In this document: positions 1 to 7,079 of the stretch, piece by piece
Position numbering within the stretch: the first letter of the stretch is position 1
Layout of the letters: every line of letters begins with the position of its first letter
Source: Deltaproteobacteria bacterium
GTDB taxonomy: Bacteria > UBA10199 > DSSB01 > JACPFA01
Length of the DNA: 34,218 nt
Direction: 5' to 3'
Assembly (NCBI GenBank): GCA_016183235.1
Contig: JACPFA010000030.1
Coordinates: 1 to 34,218 of the forward strand
Made by a program: the position numbers and the translations under genes
Notes under the pieces: generated by a model
Databases searched by the model: none
What the model saw: the letters and a program-made list of their open reading frames with translations, nothing else
What the model was told of the DNA's origin: nothing

Positions 1-1
1 C

Positions 2-109
2 CCCTATGCCTACATGAGGCACTTGCTGACTGAACTGCCCCGATGCCAAACCGCCGATCAAATCGAAAAACTCGTGCCCCACAAAATTGATTCCAAGATT
101 TTAAGGTAA
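2..109 (+). CDS. IS66-family transposase, C-terminal end (partial)
   Basis: Only the last 35 residues are inside the window; the gene enters from the left edge. They start PYAYMRHLL, continue with a TELPRC segment and end in HKIDSKILR. This is the typical tail of IS66 transposases (the TnpC DDE enzyme), where a 'PYAYLRHVL...LP' stretch is followed by a short 'LLPW...' end. The reading frame is open from base 2 to a TAA at 107-109. The transposase would cut and join the ends of its own element. The inverted-repeat end just downstream (115-138) supports this reading. Whether the element is intact cannot be told, because the rest lies outside the window. Confidence 0.75.
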   Translation, partial: PYAYMRHLLTELPRCQTADQIEKLVPHKIDSKILR

Positions 110-114
110 GGTGT

Positions 115-138
115 AGGGTGGGTTTGGTGATCGCTTAC
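115..138 (+). mobile_element. Putative right terminal inverted repeat of the IS66-like element
   Basis: Read on the minus strand from base 138 the sequence begins GTAAGCGATCACC. IS66-family termini characteristically begin GTAAGCG. It lies 29 bases after the transposase stop, where the element end is expected. IS66 elements make 8-bp target duplications, so bases 139-146 (GAACGTTA) would be the right copy. The left end is not in the window, so this is not confirmed. Confidence 0.6.
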
Positions 139-176
139 GAACGTTAAACTCATTGTAACAATTGAATTTAACGTTC
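139..176. repeat. Perfect 10-bp inverted repeat with nested palindrome
   Basis: GAACGTTAAA (139-148) is matched exactly in reverse complement by TTTAACGTTC (167-176). The 18-base spacer contains a second palindrome, ATTGTAACAAT (152-162). It lies between the IS66-like end and the 3' end of the fic gene. No U-run follows on either strand, so a standard intrinsic terminator is unlikely. It could be an old insertion target or a protein-binding dyad. Confidence 0.6.
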
Positions 177-206
177 CTTCGTCATGCGATCTTTTGATAC
201 GATGCT

Positions 207-1217
207 TCATTTCAATAAGATTTCATATTTCCCTGATTTTCGGGTGCCGATGCGTTGAATCAATCCTGCGGCGATGAGGGGTTTTAATATTTTCATTGTA
301 CCTTGTTTTGTAATGTTGAGTTCTTTCCAAATTTCAGCAGGAAACATGCCCCCTTTGTCTTTAAGCAGATGCAGCAGCTTTTCTTGTTTTTTGGTCAACA
401 CAATCTTGCCCCCGATTTGTTTTATCGACAAACGGTCAATACGTTTTAGAACCCGTTCCAATGTTAAGTGGAGTGCCTCGGCTGAATATTCCAGCCAGCC
501 GGTTAGATCACTATTTGATTTTCGAACCGCATCTAGTTGGGCATAATAGCGGGGGCGGTTTTCCCAATAAACCTCATCAACTGAAAAAATGTGATGGGTA
601 TCAAAACCCCGCCGGTAAAGTTCCCAAAGGGCTATGGCTCGGCCCATTCGGCCATTGCCATCGCCAAAAGGATGAATTGCTTCAAAACGGTAATGTAAAA
701 TAGCTGACGAGATAACGGCAGACCATTCTTGTGCCTTTCGGTTCCACCACTGTAAGTAGTCTTGCATCAGTTTGGGTACTTCTTTGGCCGGTGGAGGCAG
801 GTAAGAACCTACTCGCACGCCAAACGTGCGGTATTGCCCTGGTTTGCCTTGATCCATGACATGGGTGGCGATGAGTTTATGGAGTCGAAAAAGATCGCTT
901 TGAGATATAGCCTTTCTCTTTTGGTTCTTTTCGATGAATTTTAATCCTGCTAGCTGGTTTAAAATTTCTCTACGAGCTCTCTTACTTGCTTCTGGCAAGG
1001 ATCGTCCATCTACTAACGCCTCAACTTCTTCCAAAGTTAGGGGATTGCCCTCAATGGCTGTAGAACTGTGGGTATTGCGAGCACGAGCATCTCGTTGCAG
1101 AAGGGGGATCCAGGGGACTTGTAGGGTGGCAGAAATGATTTTCTGCCGATAGGCAGAGAGCTCTTCAATTAATTTTAAAAGATGTTGGGTTACATGAAAA
1201 TGGGGAATATAAGCCAT
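207..1217 (-). CDS. Fic-domain protein (class II, self-inhibited) with C-terminal winged helix
   Basis: Fic enzymes move AMP or another nucleotide-derived group onto hydroxyl side chains of target proteins. The catalytic motif HPFGDGNGRMGR is at residues 182-193 and is complete, including the catalytic His. The N-terminal inhibitory motif [ST]xxxE[GN] is present as S52-TAI-E56-G57, which places it in class II (N-terminal inhibitory helix in the same chain). The last ~65 residues resemble a winged-helix DNA-binding domain (TKKQEKLLHLL, then a KELNITKQG recognition region). This architecture is common in stand-alone bacterial Fic proteins that may regulate themselves. I chose ATG at 1217 over an in-frame TTG at 1229: the TTG lies inside the direct repeats at 1221-1253, and relatives begin MAYIPHF. 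No clear Shine-Dalgarno is visible for either start. The target protein is unknown. Confidence 0.9.
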   Translation of the reverse strand: MAYIPHFHVTQHLLKLIEELSAYRQKIISATLQVPWIPLLQRDARARNTHSSTAIEGNPLTLEEVEALVDGRSLPEASKRARREILNQLAGLKFIEKNQKRKAISQSDLFRLHKLIATHVMDQGKPGQYRTFGVRVGSYLPPPAKEVPKLMQDYLQWWNRKAQEWSAVISSAILHYRFEAIHPFGDGNGRMGRAIALWELYRRGFDTHHIFSVDEVYWENRPRYYAQLDAVRKSNSDLTGWLEYSAEALHLTLERVLKRIDRLSIKQIGGKIVLTKKQEKLLHLLKDKGGMFPAEIWKELNITKQGTMKILKPLIAAGLIQRIGTRKSGKYEILLK

Positions 1218-1220
1218 TAA

Positions 1221-1253
1221 ATAAGTCAACCATAAGTCAACTTATGAGTCAAC
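1221..1253. promoter_or_regulatory. Three direct repeats of ATRAGTCAAC upstream of fic (operator-like)
   Basis: Copies are at 1221-1230, 1232-1241 and 1244-1253, spaced 11 and 12 bases apart, about one helical turn. They end 3 bases upstream of the chosen fic start. On the minus strand each reads GTTGACTYAT. Spacing on one DNA face and position over the translation start suggest a repressor site, possibly for the winged-helix domain of Fic itself. The repeats are seen; the role is inferred. Confidence 0.5.
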
Positions 1254-1294
1254 CCACTTATAAATTAGAGAAATTGTATGACGGAGGAACGATT

Positions 1295-1912
1295 TTACTG
1301 CACATTGGGATTGTAGGGGTCGGCGTCATAGCGATCTGGGGTGAGATCTAGATCCCAATCCTGATTTTCCCCGGTGGTGTTAGAATCATAGTAATTATGA
1401 GTGCCAGAAGAAGAGCTTGAGGTAGAAGTAGTAGCCCCTGAGCTGGAGCAGCTAAGATTTCCAATTATAAACTTATCTCCAGAAATAGAATAATCAACCG
1501 TAAAGGTTTCGTTGTCGGCGGTGATCGAAAGGGTGTCTTGATCTACCCGGCTCCAGGTGCCGGTGCTTACGGTGGTGCCATCCTGGACAACCGTAAAGGT
1601 CTTTTCTGAAAAGATAATTTCATAAGAAGCTTCTGATTCTGAAGGAGAGTTTTGGTCTACAATCTTTTTCATCGAGGGAGCTCCGGCATAATTTACGCTA
1701 TTAACTGTGGAACCACTGCTAGTTGTATTCACAGTCTCTGAATCGACGTTGGGAGAGATTTCACTGGGAGCTGAAACACAATTTTGCGAAATTTCGTTAG
1801 GATTATCGACCTTGTAGGTTTTTCCTTTCAACACGTCTGAATTTCCGCCGCAATGGGTAAGTAAGATTCCTATGGATAAACCGGCCAAAGTTTTAAGATT
1901 GAAAAGCTTCAT
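1295..1912 (-). CDS. Predicted lipoprotein with Asp-rich calcium-binding-like tail
   Basis: The N-terminus has two lysines, a hydrophobic stretch (LAGLSIGILL) and a lipobox-like LTHC with Cys21. His at -1 is unusual for signal peptidase II. The middle (about 95-155) alternates beta-strand-like segments (FTVVQDGTTVSTGTW, then DTLSITADNETF), resembling small lipocalin-like domains of secreted lipoproteins. A Ser/Thr-rich linker follows. The C-terminus is rich in Asp (DLDLTPDRYDADPYNPN), similar to one thrombospondin type-3 / calcium-binding repeat. A strong ribosome site AAAGGAGG lies 7 bases before the ATG. It is divergent from the metalloprotease lipoprotein at 2068. No specific function is recognised. 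Confidence 0.7.
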   Translation of the reverse strand: MKLFNLKTLAGLSIGILLTHCGGNSDVLKGKTYKVDNPNEISQNCVSAPSEISPNVDSETVNTTSSGSTVNSVNYAGAPSMKKIVDQNSPSESEASYEIIFSEKTFTVVQDGTTVSTGTWSRVDQDTLSITADNETFTVDYSISGDKFIIGNLSCSSSGATTSTSSSSSGTHNYYDSNTTGENQDWDLDLTPDRYDADPYNPNVQ

Positions 1913-2067
1913 GTAATACCTCCTTTTACCCCCAGACTTGCTGTTTGACGTTTAATTATCGTGATTTGGGTAACCGAAAGGTGCGTTGTTTAAAAACAAG
2001 CAACTATTCTTAAGTCTTATCGAGAGTTTATAAAAATATTGGGGGAATTCTACGGAGGAATTTCATT

Positions 2068-3393
2068 ATGCCTGGCCCCCTTGTTGCGCTTGCAATTGTA
2101 GGTCTTACCTTAGCCGCCTGTTCGGGACGTGATCGGAAAAAAGATCCCCCTGCAAATCCACCTCAAAATGGGCAACTAATTTCCTTTAACCCCCAAGGAC
2201 AGCCCAATGATTTTTGGGCTAATACTTATCATTTAGTGGTTATGGTACACAACTTTCGTGAAGGCGGCCATCAATCGGCTAGGGCTTTATTATCTGCCGA
2301 AAGGGCAATTCAAATCGCTCGAGATTTCATTGAACGGCGCAATGGTTTGTTGGCTATGTCCCCCTTTAATGAACCGGGATTTCAGAATAAAATTCGATTT
2401 TGGATTTTTGTGCCATCCCCTGCCCAGGCCTTAGTGCGTAGTGCTTCAGGGCTGTGTGCGGGGGCAGCGGACCCCTTTCATGCCATTGATGATATCAATG
2501 ATGCAGCTGAAACTTCGCTTCGACTTTTAGGCATGGGTGGAAAGATTATTTTTAATAATTATTTAAATACAGAATGTGAACGCAATAACGGCTCTCATAT
2601 TGAAATCGCAAGTTTCACCACTGAAAATAACGTTAATAACTTACTTCGACGAATTTTTGATGTGGAAAGCATCGTCAATGAACTCATAGAAAATCCTGAG
2701 CTACTTCATGATTCAGAAGAATTCAAAGATTGGGTGGTAGAACAATTATTAGATAGGCTTATTCACCGTTTTAGTTCACCTAGAACCTATGTGGCTATTA
2801 ACGAAGGGACTGTTGAGAGAGACCTACTTACTGATGCCCAGACCCGTGTTCATGAGCATGAAATCGGTCATACCTTTCGATTATGGGATCTTTATTTTGG
2901 CCGCGATCGTCAGGGTTTGGCAGGGGTCTTACAAGCGTTAGATCAAGATTTTGATTTGCGGGAATTTTTAGGCTTGCCTGAACGAATTGCTGGCCTTGAG
3001 GTTCCTACGCTTACAGTCAATCTTCGTGAGGAGATGATGAAAAGTGATTTTGCCACAAGACTACTTGGCACCCCCATCGGTTTTCCACATTGTGCTCCCG
3101 ATCCTAACACTGGGCATGCGTGGTTGCGAGCCTTAGGCGTTGCTAATCCTGAACAGTATTTTCAGGAAGCAGGCTGTTTGTATCTTAGTGGCCAAGATGG
3201 CAATGGCAATATGCATGGCCCTTATCGAGCGACAAACTCCATTATGTATTCACCCCGTAACCACCCAGAATTCAGTGAACCCGAAAGGGCGTGGATCCGC
3301 TGGCAGCTCACCTGCGGTTTAGAACCTAACCACGAAATTTGCGATGACTTAGAGAGATTTGACATCACTCCTAACAGAGTTTGGCCAGATTGA
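2068..3393 (+). CDS. Metzincin-like metalloprotease lipoprotein
   Basis: The signal sequence ends in a good lipobox, LAAC (Cys18), so the protein is probably lipid-anchored. The n-region (MPGP) lacks the usual Lys/Arg, which is odd. HEIGHTFRLWD at 264-274 gives the zinc motif HExxH with Asp274 as possible third ligand. The metzincin consensus is HExxHxxGxxH/D; here the usual Gly is Arg271. A Met-turn candidate, NSIMYSP, has Met393. The gap of ~120 residues between motif and Met-turn is longer than in most metzincins and suggests an insertion. A DGNGN segment at about 377 could bind calcium. The start has GGAGG nine bases upstream. By family knowledge it would be a secreted zinc endopeptidase; the exact family is not assigned. 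Confidence 0.7.
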   Translation: MPGPLVALAIVGLTLAACSGRDRKKDPPANPPQNGQLISFNPQGQPNDFWANTYHLVVMVHNFREGGHQSARALLSAERAIQIARDFIERRNGLLAMSPFNEPGFQNKIRFWIFVPSPAQALVRSASGLCAGAADPFHAIDDINDAAETSLRLLGMGGKIIFNNYLNTECERNNGSHIEIASFTTENNVNNLLRRIFDVESIVNELIENPELLHDSEEFKDWVVEQLLDRLIHRFSSPRTYVAINEGTVERDLLTDAQTRVHEHEIGHTFRLWDLYFGRDRQGLAGVLQALDQDFDLREFLGLPERIAGLEVPTLTVNLREEMMKSDFATRLLGTPIGFPHCAPDPNTGHAWLRALGVANPEQYFQEAGCLYLSGQDGNGNMHGPYRATNSIMYSPRNHPEFSEPERAWIRWQLTCGLEPNHEICDDLERFDITPNRVWPD

Positions 3394-3424
3394 ATGAGTT
3401 GAACTTCCTCCGCCATATGATTCT
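3393..3424 (+). repeat. 32-bp direct repeat, left copy
   Basis: This stretch (AATGAGTTGAACTTCCTCCG, then CCATATGATTCT) recurs at 4968-4999 with a single C/T difference, in the same orientation. It overlaps the last base of the metalloprotease stop codon. The two copies bracket the DUF4143 ATPase gene and its upstream region. Confidence 0.9.
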
Positions 3425-3502
3425 TGCCACGCATTTGTTATAGCGCGGTTGAGGTAACGGAATCACAAGAAAAGTGTATGATATGCCAATACAACTTGCA
3501 GA

Positions 3503-4855
3503 TTATTGAAGGAATTCAATCAGCCTGCAAACAAGATAATGGGGTATTTGCAAAAACGATATTTGGCGCTTGCGAGGGTCGTTGGGTAGACTGGCTTGAT
3601 AATCGGAATGATAAAACATTTTGGTAGCACCAACTTTTATAAGAAGATCGGCCTGTGTTTCCAAAATAGCAAAGCTCATGAGTGAAAAATTTTTTCCTGT
3701 TGAGCTTTTAACATCAATACCTGAAAATTTTGGGGATCTGACTACAAATTCCAGCCCAGCCCGATTGCCCGATTTCCAGTAAAATAAATCATCACGGGTT
3801 ACCAGTTGACTGATTATTTCGTTGCCCACGAATGTTTCAAGCATAATGGCCAAATGTTCCGGATGAATCCGGTAGTTGAGTAAATCAGAACCATTGAGCA
3901 AATAGTTAGCAATGCCACTATCAAACAAAATATATTTTGATAAATCCCGCTCGGTTCTTAATAAACGAATTTTATGCGCTACTCTGGCTCCCACTGTTTT
4001 ATTCACCAAACGCTTGGCCTCTGCCTGGCCAGCATGCTGAACCTGCAAGTTGGTATATTTGAGCGTATTCAGTGACAAGATGGCCAATTTTCTTAAAACA
4101 TCCTCATATTCGTAAAGCTTGGACTTTTCCCCAAGTACTGCTTTTACATTTTCTTCAATACTAAAAGTAAGATCCTTCACAATTTCGGGTATCTCTTTGA
4201 GTCGCTCCTCCAAATAGGCCGCTATTATTGTAGGCATTCCACCCAACCGCACGTAGGTTTTTACAAGCTCCATCAGTTTGTTGTGAAAAAAATCAGTTTG
4301 TTGATTACCCCCAAAGGTCAGACTGTGGAGATAAGCCTTCTCTTGTTCGCTTCCAGATGCATTCAGAAAATCCAAAAACGAAATGGGGTAAAGGTCAAAA
4401 AAGTGTTTACGTCCTGTTGCAGCGTTCTTGACAGTGATATTTTCTAGATTACTACCAGTAAGAATAAATTTAATATCCGGTGAAAATTCTGCCAAAAGCT
4501 GGATCGCTTCCAGAATTTTTGGGTGACGATCCACTTCGTCAATAAAAACCAAAACAGGTTTGTGATTATTTGGAGTCTGTGAAAAAAGTTGTTCCAGATT
4601 TTTCAACAAATCAGTGCCATCGGGTGATGCTCCCAAGAAATCCCGCCCCAAATAATTTCGTCCCAAAATTTTTCGGCTTGTGGCATAGAGACAATTAATC
4701 GAAACTTGGGGATATTCCTTCAAGCCATCCAAAATATTTAGCACAAAGGACGTCTTTCCAACCTGCCTCGCCCCTCTAACAATAAGAACCTGACCCTTTA
4801 AACTATTTAAGATATTGATAAAACTAGATTTTTTATCATTTCTGGATATCCACAT
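3503..4855 (-). CDS. AAA-type ATPase with DUF4143 domain
   Basis: The N-terminal half is a P-loop ATPase. Walker A is GARQVGKTS at residues 28-36, Walker B is VLVFIDEVD, and a sensor-like FILTGSN follows. The C-terminal half matches the DUF4143 type: KYILFDSGIANYLL, then YWKSGNRAGLEFVV and GIDVKSS, resembling a degenerate nuclease fold. These proteins are common in bacteria and archaea, often in variable regions; their biochemical role is poorly known. An in-frame TTG at 4891 would add 12 residues, but it lies beside the palindrome at 4876-4917, so ATG 4855 is preferred. No clear Shine-Dalgarno is seen. The upstream ~60 bases are extremely AT-rich. The gene sits between 32-bp direct repeats, which suggests acquisition as a unit. 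Confidence 0.88.
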   Translation of the reverse strand: MWISRNDKKSSFINILNSLKGQVLIVRGARQVGKTSFVLNILDGLKEYPQVSINCLYATSRKILGRNYLGRDFLGASPDGTDLLKNLEQLFSQTPNNHKPVLVFIDEVDRHPKILEAIQLLAEFSPDIKFILTGSNLENITVKNAATGRKHFFDLYPISFLDFLNASGSEQEKAYLHSLTFGGNQQTDFFHNKLMELVKTYVRLGGMPTIIAAYLEERLKEIPEIVKDLTFSIEENVKAVLGEKSKLYEYEDVLRKLAILSLNTLKYTNLQVQHAGQAEAKRLVNKTVGARVAHKIRLLRTERDLSKYILFDSGIANYLLNGSDLLNYRIHPEHLAIMLETFVGNEIISQLVTRDDLFYWKSGNRAGLEFVVRSPKFSGIDVKSSTGKNFSLMSFAILETQADLLIKVGATKMFYHSDYQASLPNDPRKRQISFLQIPHYLVCRLIEFLQ

Positions 4856-4875
4856 GGAAAAGATATTAACTATTC

Positions 4876-4917
4876 TTAATATTAATTTCAATTATTATTT
4901 AATAAAATTAATATTAA
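4876..4917. promoter_or_regulatory. Perfect 13-bp inverted repeat upstream of the ATPase gene
   Basis: TTAATATTAATTT (4876-4888) is matched exactly by AAATTAATATTAA (4905-4917), with a 16-base AT-rich spacer. It lies just upstream of the preferred ATG of the DUF4143 ATPase, where an operator would be expected. It could also be a cruciform-prone end. The arms are seen; the regulatory role is inferred. Confidence 0.6.
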
Positions 4918-4967
4918 AAAATTAAAGCCGGAGGAAATTAAGCAATTGATATTATGGGCATGTTGAA

Positions 4968-4999
4968 AATGAGTTGAACTTCCTCCGTCATATGATTCT
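4968..4999 (+). repeat. 32-bp direct repeat, right copy
   Basis: Identical to 3393-3424 except for T in place of C in the CCTCCGYCAT core. It lies between the ATPase gene's upstream region and the small secreted protein gene at 5103. The core also occurs in inverse orientation at 1275-1286 and in the same orientation at 22909-22920. Confidence 0.9.
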
Positions 5000-5102
5000 C
5001 TTATTAGCTAATGATTTTAAAATGTTATGAGTTTGGGTGGGAAACTCGTAGCAAAGTTTATTCATGTTCGATAAAATCGTATTTCAATCAAAGGGAGGTT
5101 TT

Positions 5103-5459
5103 ATGAAACATGGGTGGGTGAGTTTTGGTTTGCTTATTGTTTTTTTTGCCGTTTTAGGGTTGTCGCATGGAGTTTATGCTCAAAGGTATACGGGGATTCA
5201 GGCTGAGATGGCTCAATACGGGACTAACTGCAACAACTATAAAGATTATGCCTGGCATGTGAATAAGGTTTGTGGTCGCAAGGAATCGTGCACCTATAGG
5301 ATCGATCATCGGGTGATTGGCGACCCGGCCTATGGTTGTGCTAAAAGTTTTTTCTTAAAATGGCGTTGTTTTGATAAAAATGGCTACGTGAGCATCGCCA
5401 GAGACGAGTGGGTTGAGCAAGAGGCCTCGGGCAAGGTGCTTAACTTAGTTTGTCCGTAA
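5103..5459 (+). CDS. Small secreted cysteine-rich protein, rhamnose-binding-lectin-like
   Basis: A clear Sec signal peptide (about 1-26, ending GVYAQ) precedes a domain of ~90 residues with six cysteines (43, 57, 63, 79, 89, 117). The pattern C-GRKESC-...-GDPAYGC-K-...-WRC resembles the SUEL/rhamnose-binding lectin domain, in which C-G...C, DPC-...-K and YxC positions are conserved. This is pattern recognition by eye, so the family is tentative. If right, the protein would bind a sugar outside the cytoplasm, with three disulfides. The start is ATG 5103, with AGGGAGG six bases upstream; an upstream ATG at 5064 has no ribosome site. It opens a same-strand run of small exported proteins (5103-6981). 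Confidence 0.65.
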   Translation: MKHGWVSFGLLIVFFAVLGLSHGVYAQRYTGIQAEMAQYGTNCNNYKDYAWHVNKVCGRKESCTYRIDHRVIGDPAYGCAKSFFLKWRCFDKNGYVSIARDEWVEQEASGKVLNLVCP

Positions 5460-5511
5460 ATATTTTTGGCACTGGATCCATCCAAGATTCCCAAAGAGAT
5501 GAGCATCTTTC

Positions 5512-6216
5512 ATGGCTATGGATAGTAAAAAAATCTTCATGCTATTGCTGATGCAAGTCGGGTTGTTTTTAGGCGTAGCGAATGCTCAGAGCTATGACAA
5601 AAAAATAATTCCTCCAGGGTGGAAGGTAGAAAAAACAGTGCCAGGTCATCTTGATGATAATAATTTAGAAGATTTGGTATTAATTTTAATCATAATCAAA
5701 AATAACTTTGGGGAAACAGACATTTTTGAAGATTCTAGTCGCCAACTTCTCTTGCTTTCTCAAACTAGTCCCGGGAAATACAATGTTCAATTGAAAAATT
5801 CGGGGGCTATTTTATGTGCCCGTTGTGGGGGCATGTTAGGGGATCCGCTACAAAGTATCGAAATCAAAAATAAAGTATTGATCATTACCCATTATGGTGG
5901 CTCTAGAGATCGCTGGGGTATGGTTCACCGATATCGTTTTCAACAAGGTGACTGGTATTTGATTGGCGCTACTTATAGGTATGATGATAATTTTTTACTT
6001 TGTGGTACCACCAACGATATTAATCTCAATACTCGAGAGATGATTGTAAAAGGTTATCATGAAGACAACCAAAAGATTCTTCATCAAACTACACTTCCTA
6101 TCAAACCACTACCATTGCTCAAAACTTATAATTTAGAGACCGAAGGTGTTAAAGGTTTGTTGGTGTGGGGGATTAAACCCGCTGCTAGCGGCGAGGCCTG
6201 CCCAAAAGATAGTTGA
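5512..6216 (+). CDS. Exported protein of unknown function
   Basis: The signal peptide (MLLLMQVGLFLGVANAQ) probably ends near residue 26. The mature part starts PPGWKVEKTVPGHLDDNNLEDLVLIL, resembling the 'GDLNxDxxxDLVLI' segment of FG-GAP/integrin-like beta-propeller repeats, but only one such segment is seen. The centre has two close cysteines (LCARCGGMLGDPLQ) and a YGGSRDRWG segment followed by WYLIGATYRYDD, a layout I associate with a family of exported proteins without known function. The first ATG (5512) and another two codons later are both possible; the ribosome site is weak. It lies 52 bases after the lectin-like gene and probably shares its transcript. Confidence 0.6.
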   Translation: MAMDSKKIFMLLLMQVGLFLGVANAQSYDKKIIPPGWKVEKTVPGHLDDNNLEDLVLILIIIKNNFGETDIFEDSSRQLLLLSQTSPGKYNVQLKNSGAILCARCGGMLGDPLQSIEIKNKVLIITHYGGSRDRWGMVHRYRFQQGDWYLIGATYRYDDNFLLCGTTNDINLNTREMIVKGYHEDNQKILHQTTLPIKPLPLLKTYNLETEGVKGLLVWGIKPAASGEACPKDS

Positions 6217-6225
6217 TTTATTTTC

Positions 6226-6274
6226 TTGAAATAGTTGGATGGTGATGTATTCAGGGAGGCTGTTACTATTTCAA
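6226..6274 (+). promoter_or_regulatory. 10-bp inverted repeat next to the ribosome site of the 58-aa gene
   Basis: TTGAAATAGT (6226-6235) pairs perfectly with ACTATTTCAA (6265-6274); the loop is 29 bases. The right arm runs into the AAAGGAGT ribosome site of the gene at 6285. In RNA the hairpin could hide or expose that site. It begins 10 bases after the preceding stop codon. The role is inferred. Confidence 0.45.
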
Positions 6275-6284
6275 AGGAGTACTT

Positions 6285-6461
6285 ATGGCCATTGTTGAAG
6301 AATCTGAATATAAAGGCAACCCGATGATCGTTCTCAAAAATAGTGAAGAAGATCGATTTCCTTTTCAGTTTGGGGTTAAAAAAGCTAAGCTGGTTTTAGA
6401 GCATGTTGAAGATATTAAAAAATTCGTTGAGAAATACGATAAATCTAAAAATGAATCCTAA
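6285..6461 (+). CDS. Small conserved protein, 58 residues
   Basis: An excellent ribosome site (AAAGGAGT, 4 bases before the ATG) and a compact sequence support a real gene despite its length. The protein reads EYKGNPMIVLK, then a short acidic stretch, then FPFQFGVKKAKLVLEH and a charged helix. The 'YKGNP...L...PFxFGxxKAKLxL' arrangement looks like a widespread family of ~55-70-residue cytoplasmic proteins without known function. There is no signal peptide. Its last 11 bases overlap the start of the next gene (ATG 6451), which suggests translational coupling. No function is assigned. Confidence 0.7.
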   Translation: MAIVEESEYKGNPMIVLKNSEEDRFPFQFGVKKAKLVLEHVEDIKKFVEKYDKSKNES

Positions 6462-6981
6462 AAGAACGTTTTTGGTAGCACTGATTTTTTCAGTTCTCTT
6501 TTTAGCAGCGCCTTCCCTTTGGGCGGCCAGTTCGGTTTATACCAGCGTTGAAGAAAAAAATTGTAAAATGTTGCAAGATAGCAGCAAAGATCCTGAAGCC
6601 GAGATCGATTATTTTACCATGAGCTGCCCAGGCCGAGAGGGCTATGAAATTATCGTTGATGGTGGGGATGCAAGAAGTTGGTTAGTGATCAAAAAACAAC
6701 GCAAAGAAATTTATGATATGCGGGTTGACGAATTTAATCATGCCCCCGGCGGGTTCCCCTATGTCGGGGGGAAGGTGCTCGAGTGGCGTTATAGCGATGC
6801 CAAAAAACTTACGGCGTTGATTATCCGAATTACGGGGCAGGGCCCTGAGCTGTCTAAATCTAAAGAGGTCAGCAAACTTTTTGTCATTCGCCATCAAGAT
6901 GGCAAGTTTTGTTTTCTAGGTAGCGACCCCACCAACGAAGGTGCCAGAAAATTAGCCGATAGTCCTCAAGCTTGTCGGTAG
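6451..6981 (+). CDS. Exported protein of unknown function
   Basis: The signal peptide (KRTFLVALIFSVLFLAAPSLWA) ends near residue 25. The 150-residue mature part has cysteines near both ends (NCKMLQ, SCPG, KFCFLG, QACR), probably forming disulfides in the periplasm. A SWLVIKKQR segment and a VLEWRYSD segment look like beta-strands. ATG 6451 is preferred: it directly precedes the signal peptide and overlaps the stop of the 58-residue gene, so the lack of its own Shine-Dalgarno is explained by coupling. An upstream in-frame ATG at 6403 would place 16 non-hydrophobic residues before the signal. No family recognised. Confidence 0.65.
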   Translation: MNPKRTFLVALIFSVLFLAAPSLWAASSVYTSVEEKNCKMLQDSSKDPEAEIDYFTMSCPGREGYEIIVDGGDARSWLVIKKQRKEIYDMRVDEFNHAPGGFPYVGGKVLEWRYSDAKKLTALIIRITGQGPELSKSKEVSKLFVIRHQDGKFCFLGSDPTNEGARKLADSPQACR

Positions 6982-6983
6982 CA

Positions 6984-7073
6984 ATGTCCCTCCAATTAAT
7001 GCGCAAGAAAGTTAGGATTATCACAGCAAGAAGTGCATCTAAAAAAGAAAGAAAGATTTATGAAGAAAAATAA
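6984..7073 (+). pseudogene. BrnT-type toxin, C-terminal remnant
   Basis: An open stretch of 29 codons ends KKVRIITARSASKKERKIYEEK. That is the hallmark end of BrnT ribonuclease toxins, which close with 'RIISAR.AS..ER..YE'. The first ~65 residues with the catalytic core are absent: the fragment starts 3 bases after the stop of the previous gene. It is followed after 6 bases by a BrnA-like antitoxin, the normal brnT-brnA order. I read it as a 5'-deleted toxin gene. Confidence 0.7.
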
Positions 7074-7079
7074 AAAAAT

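Noticed and set aside
3222-3434. Minus-strand frame starting MAEEVQLI, similar to a short MTEEVQLI frame at 4990
   Set aside because: The similarity comes from the 32-bp direct repeat; the first frame is antisense to the metalloprotease and the second stops after 16 codons.
3411-3442. Possible sigma-54 promoter after the 32-bp repeat (TTGCCACGCATTTGTT)
   Set aside because: The -24 GG is missing and the -12 spacing is off by one; no gene follows on that strand.
3424-3627. Plus-strand frame of 67 codons
   Set aside because: Mostly antisense to the 3' end of the ATPase gene, without ribosome site or recognisable family.
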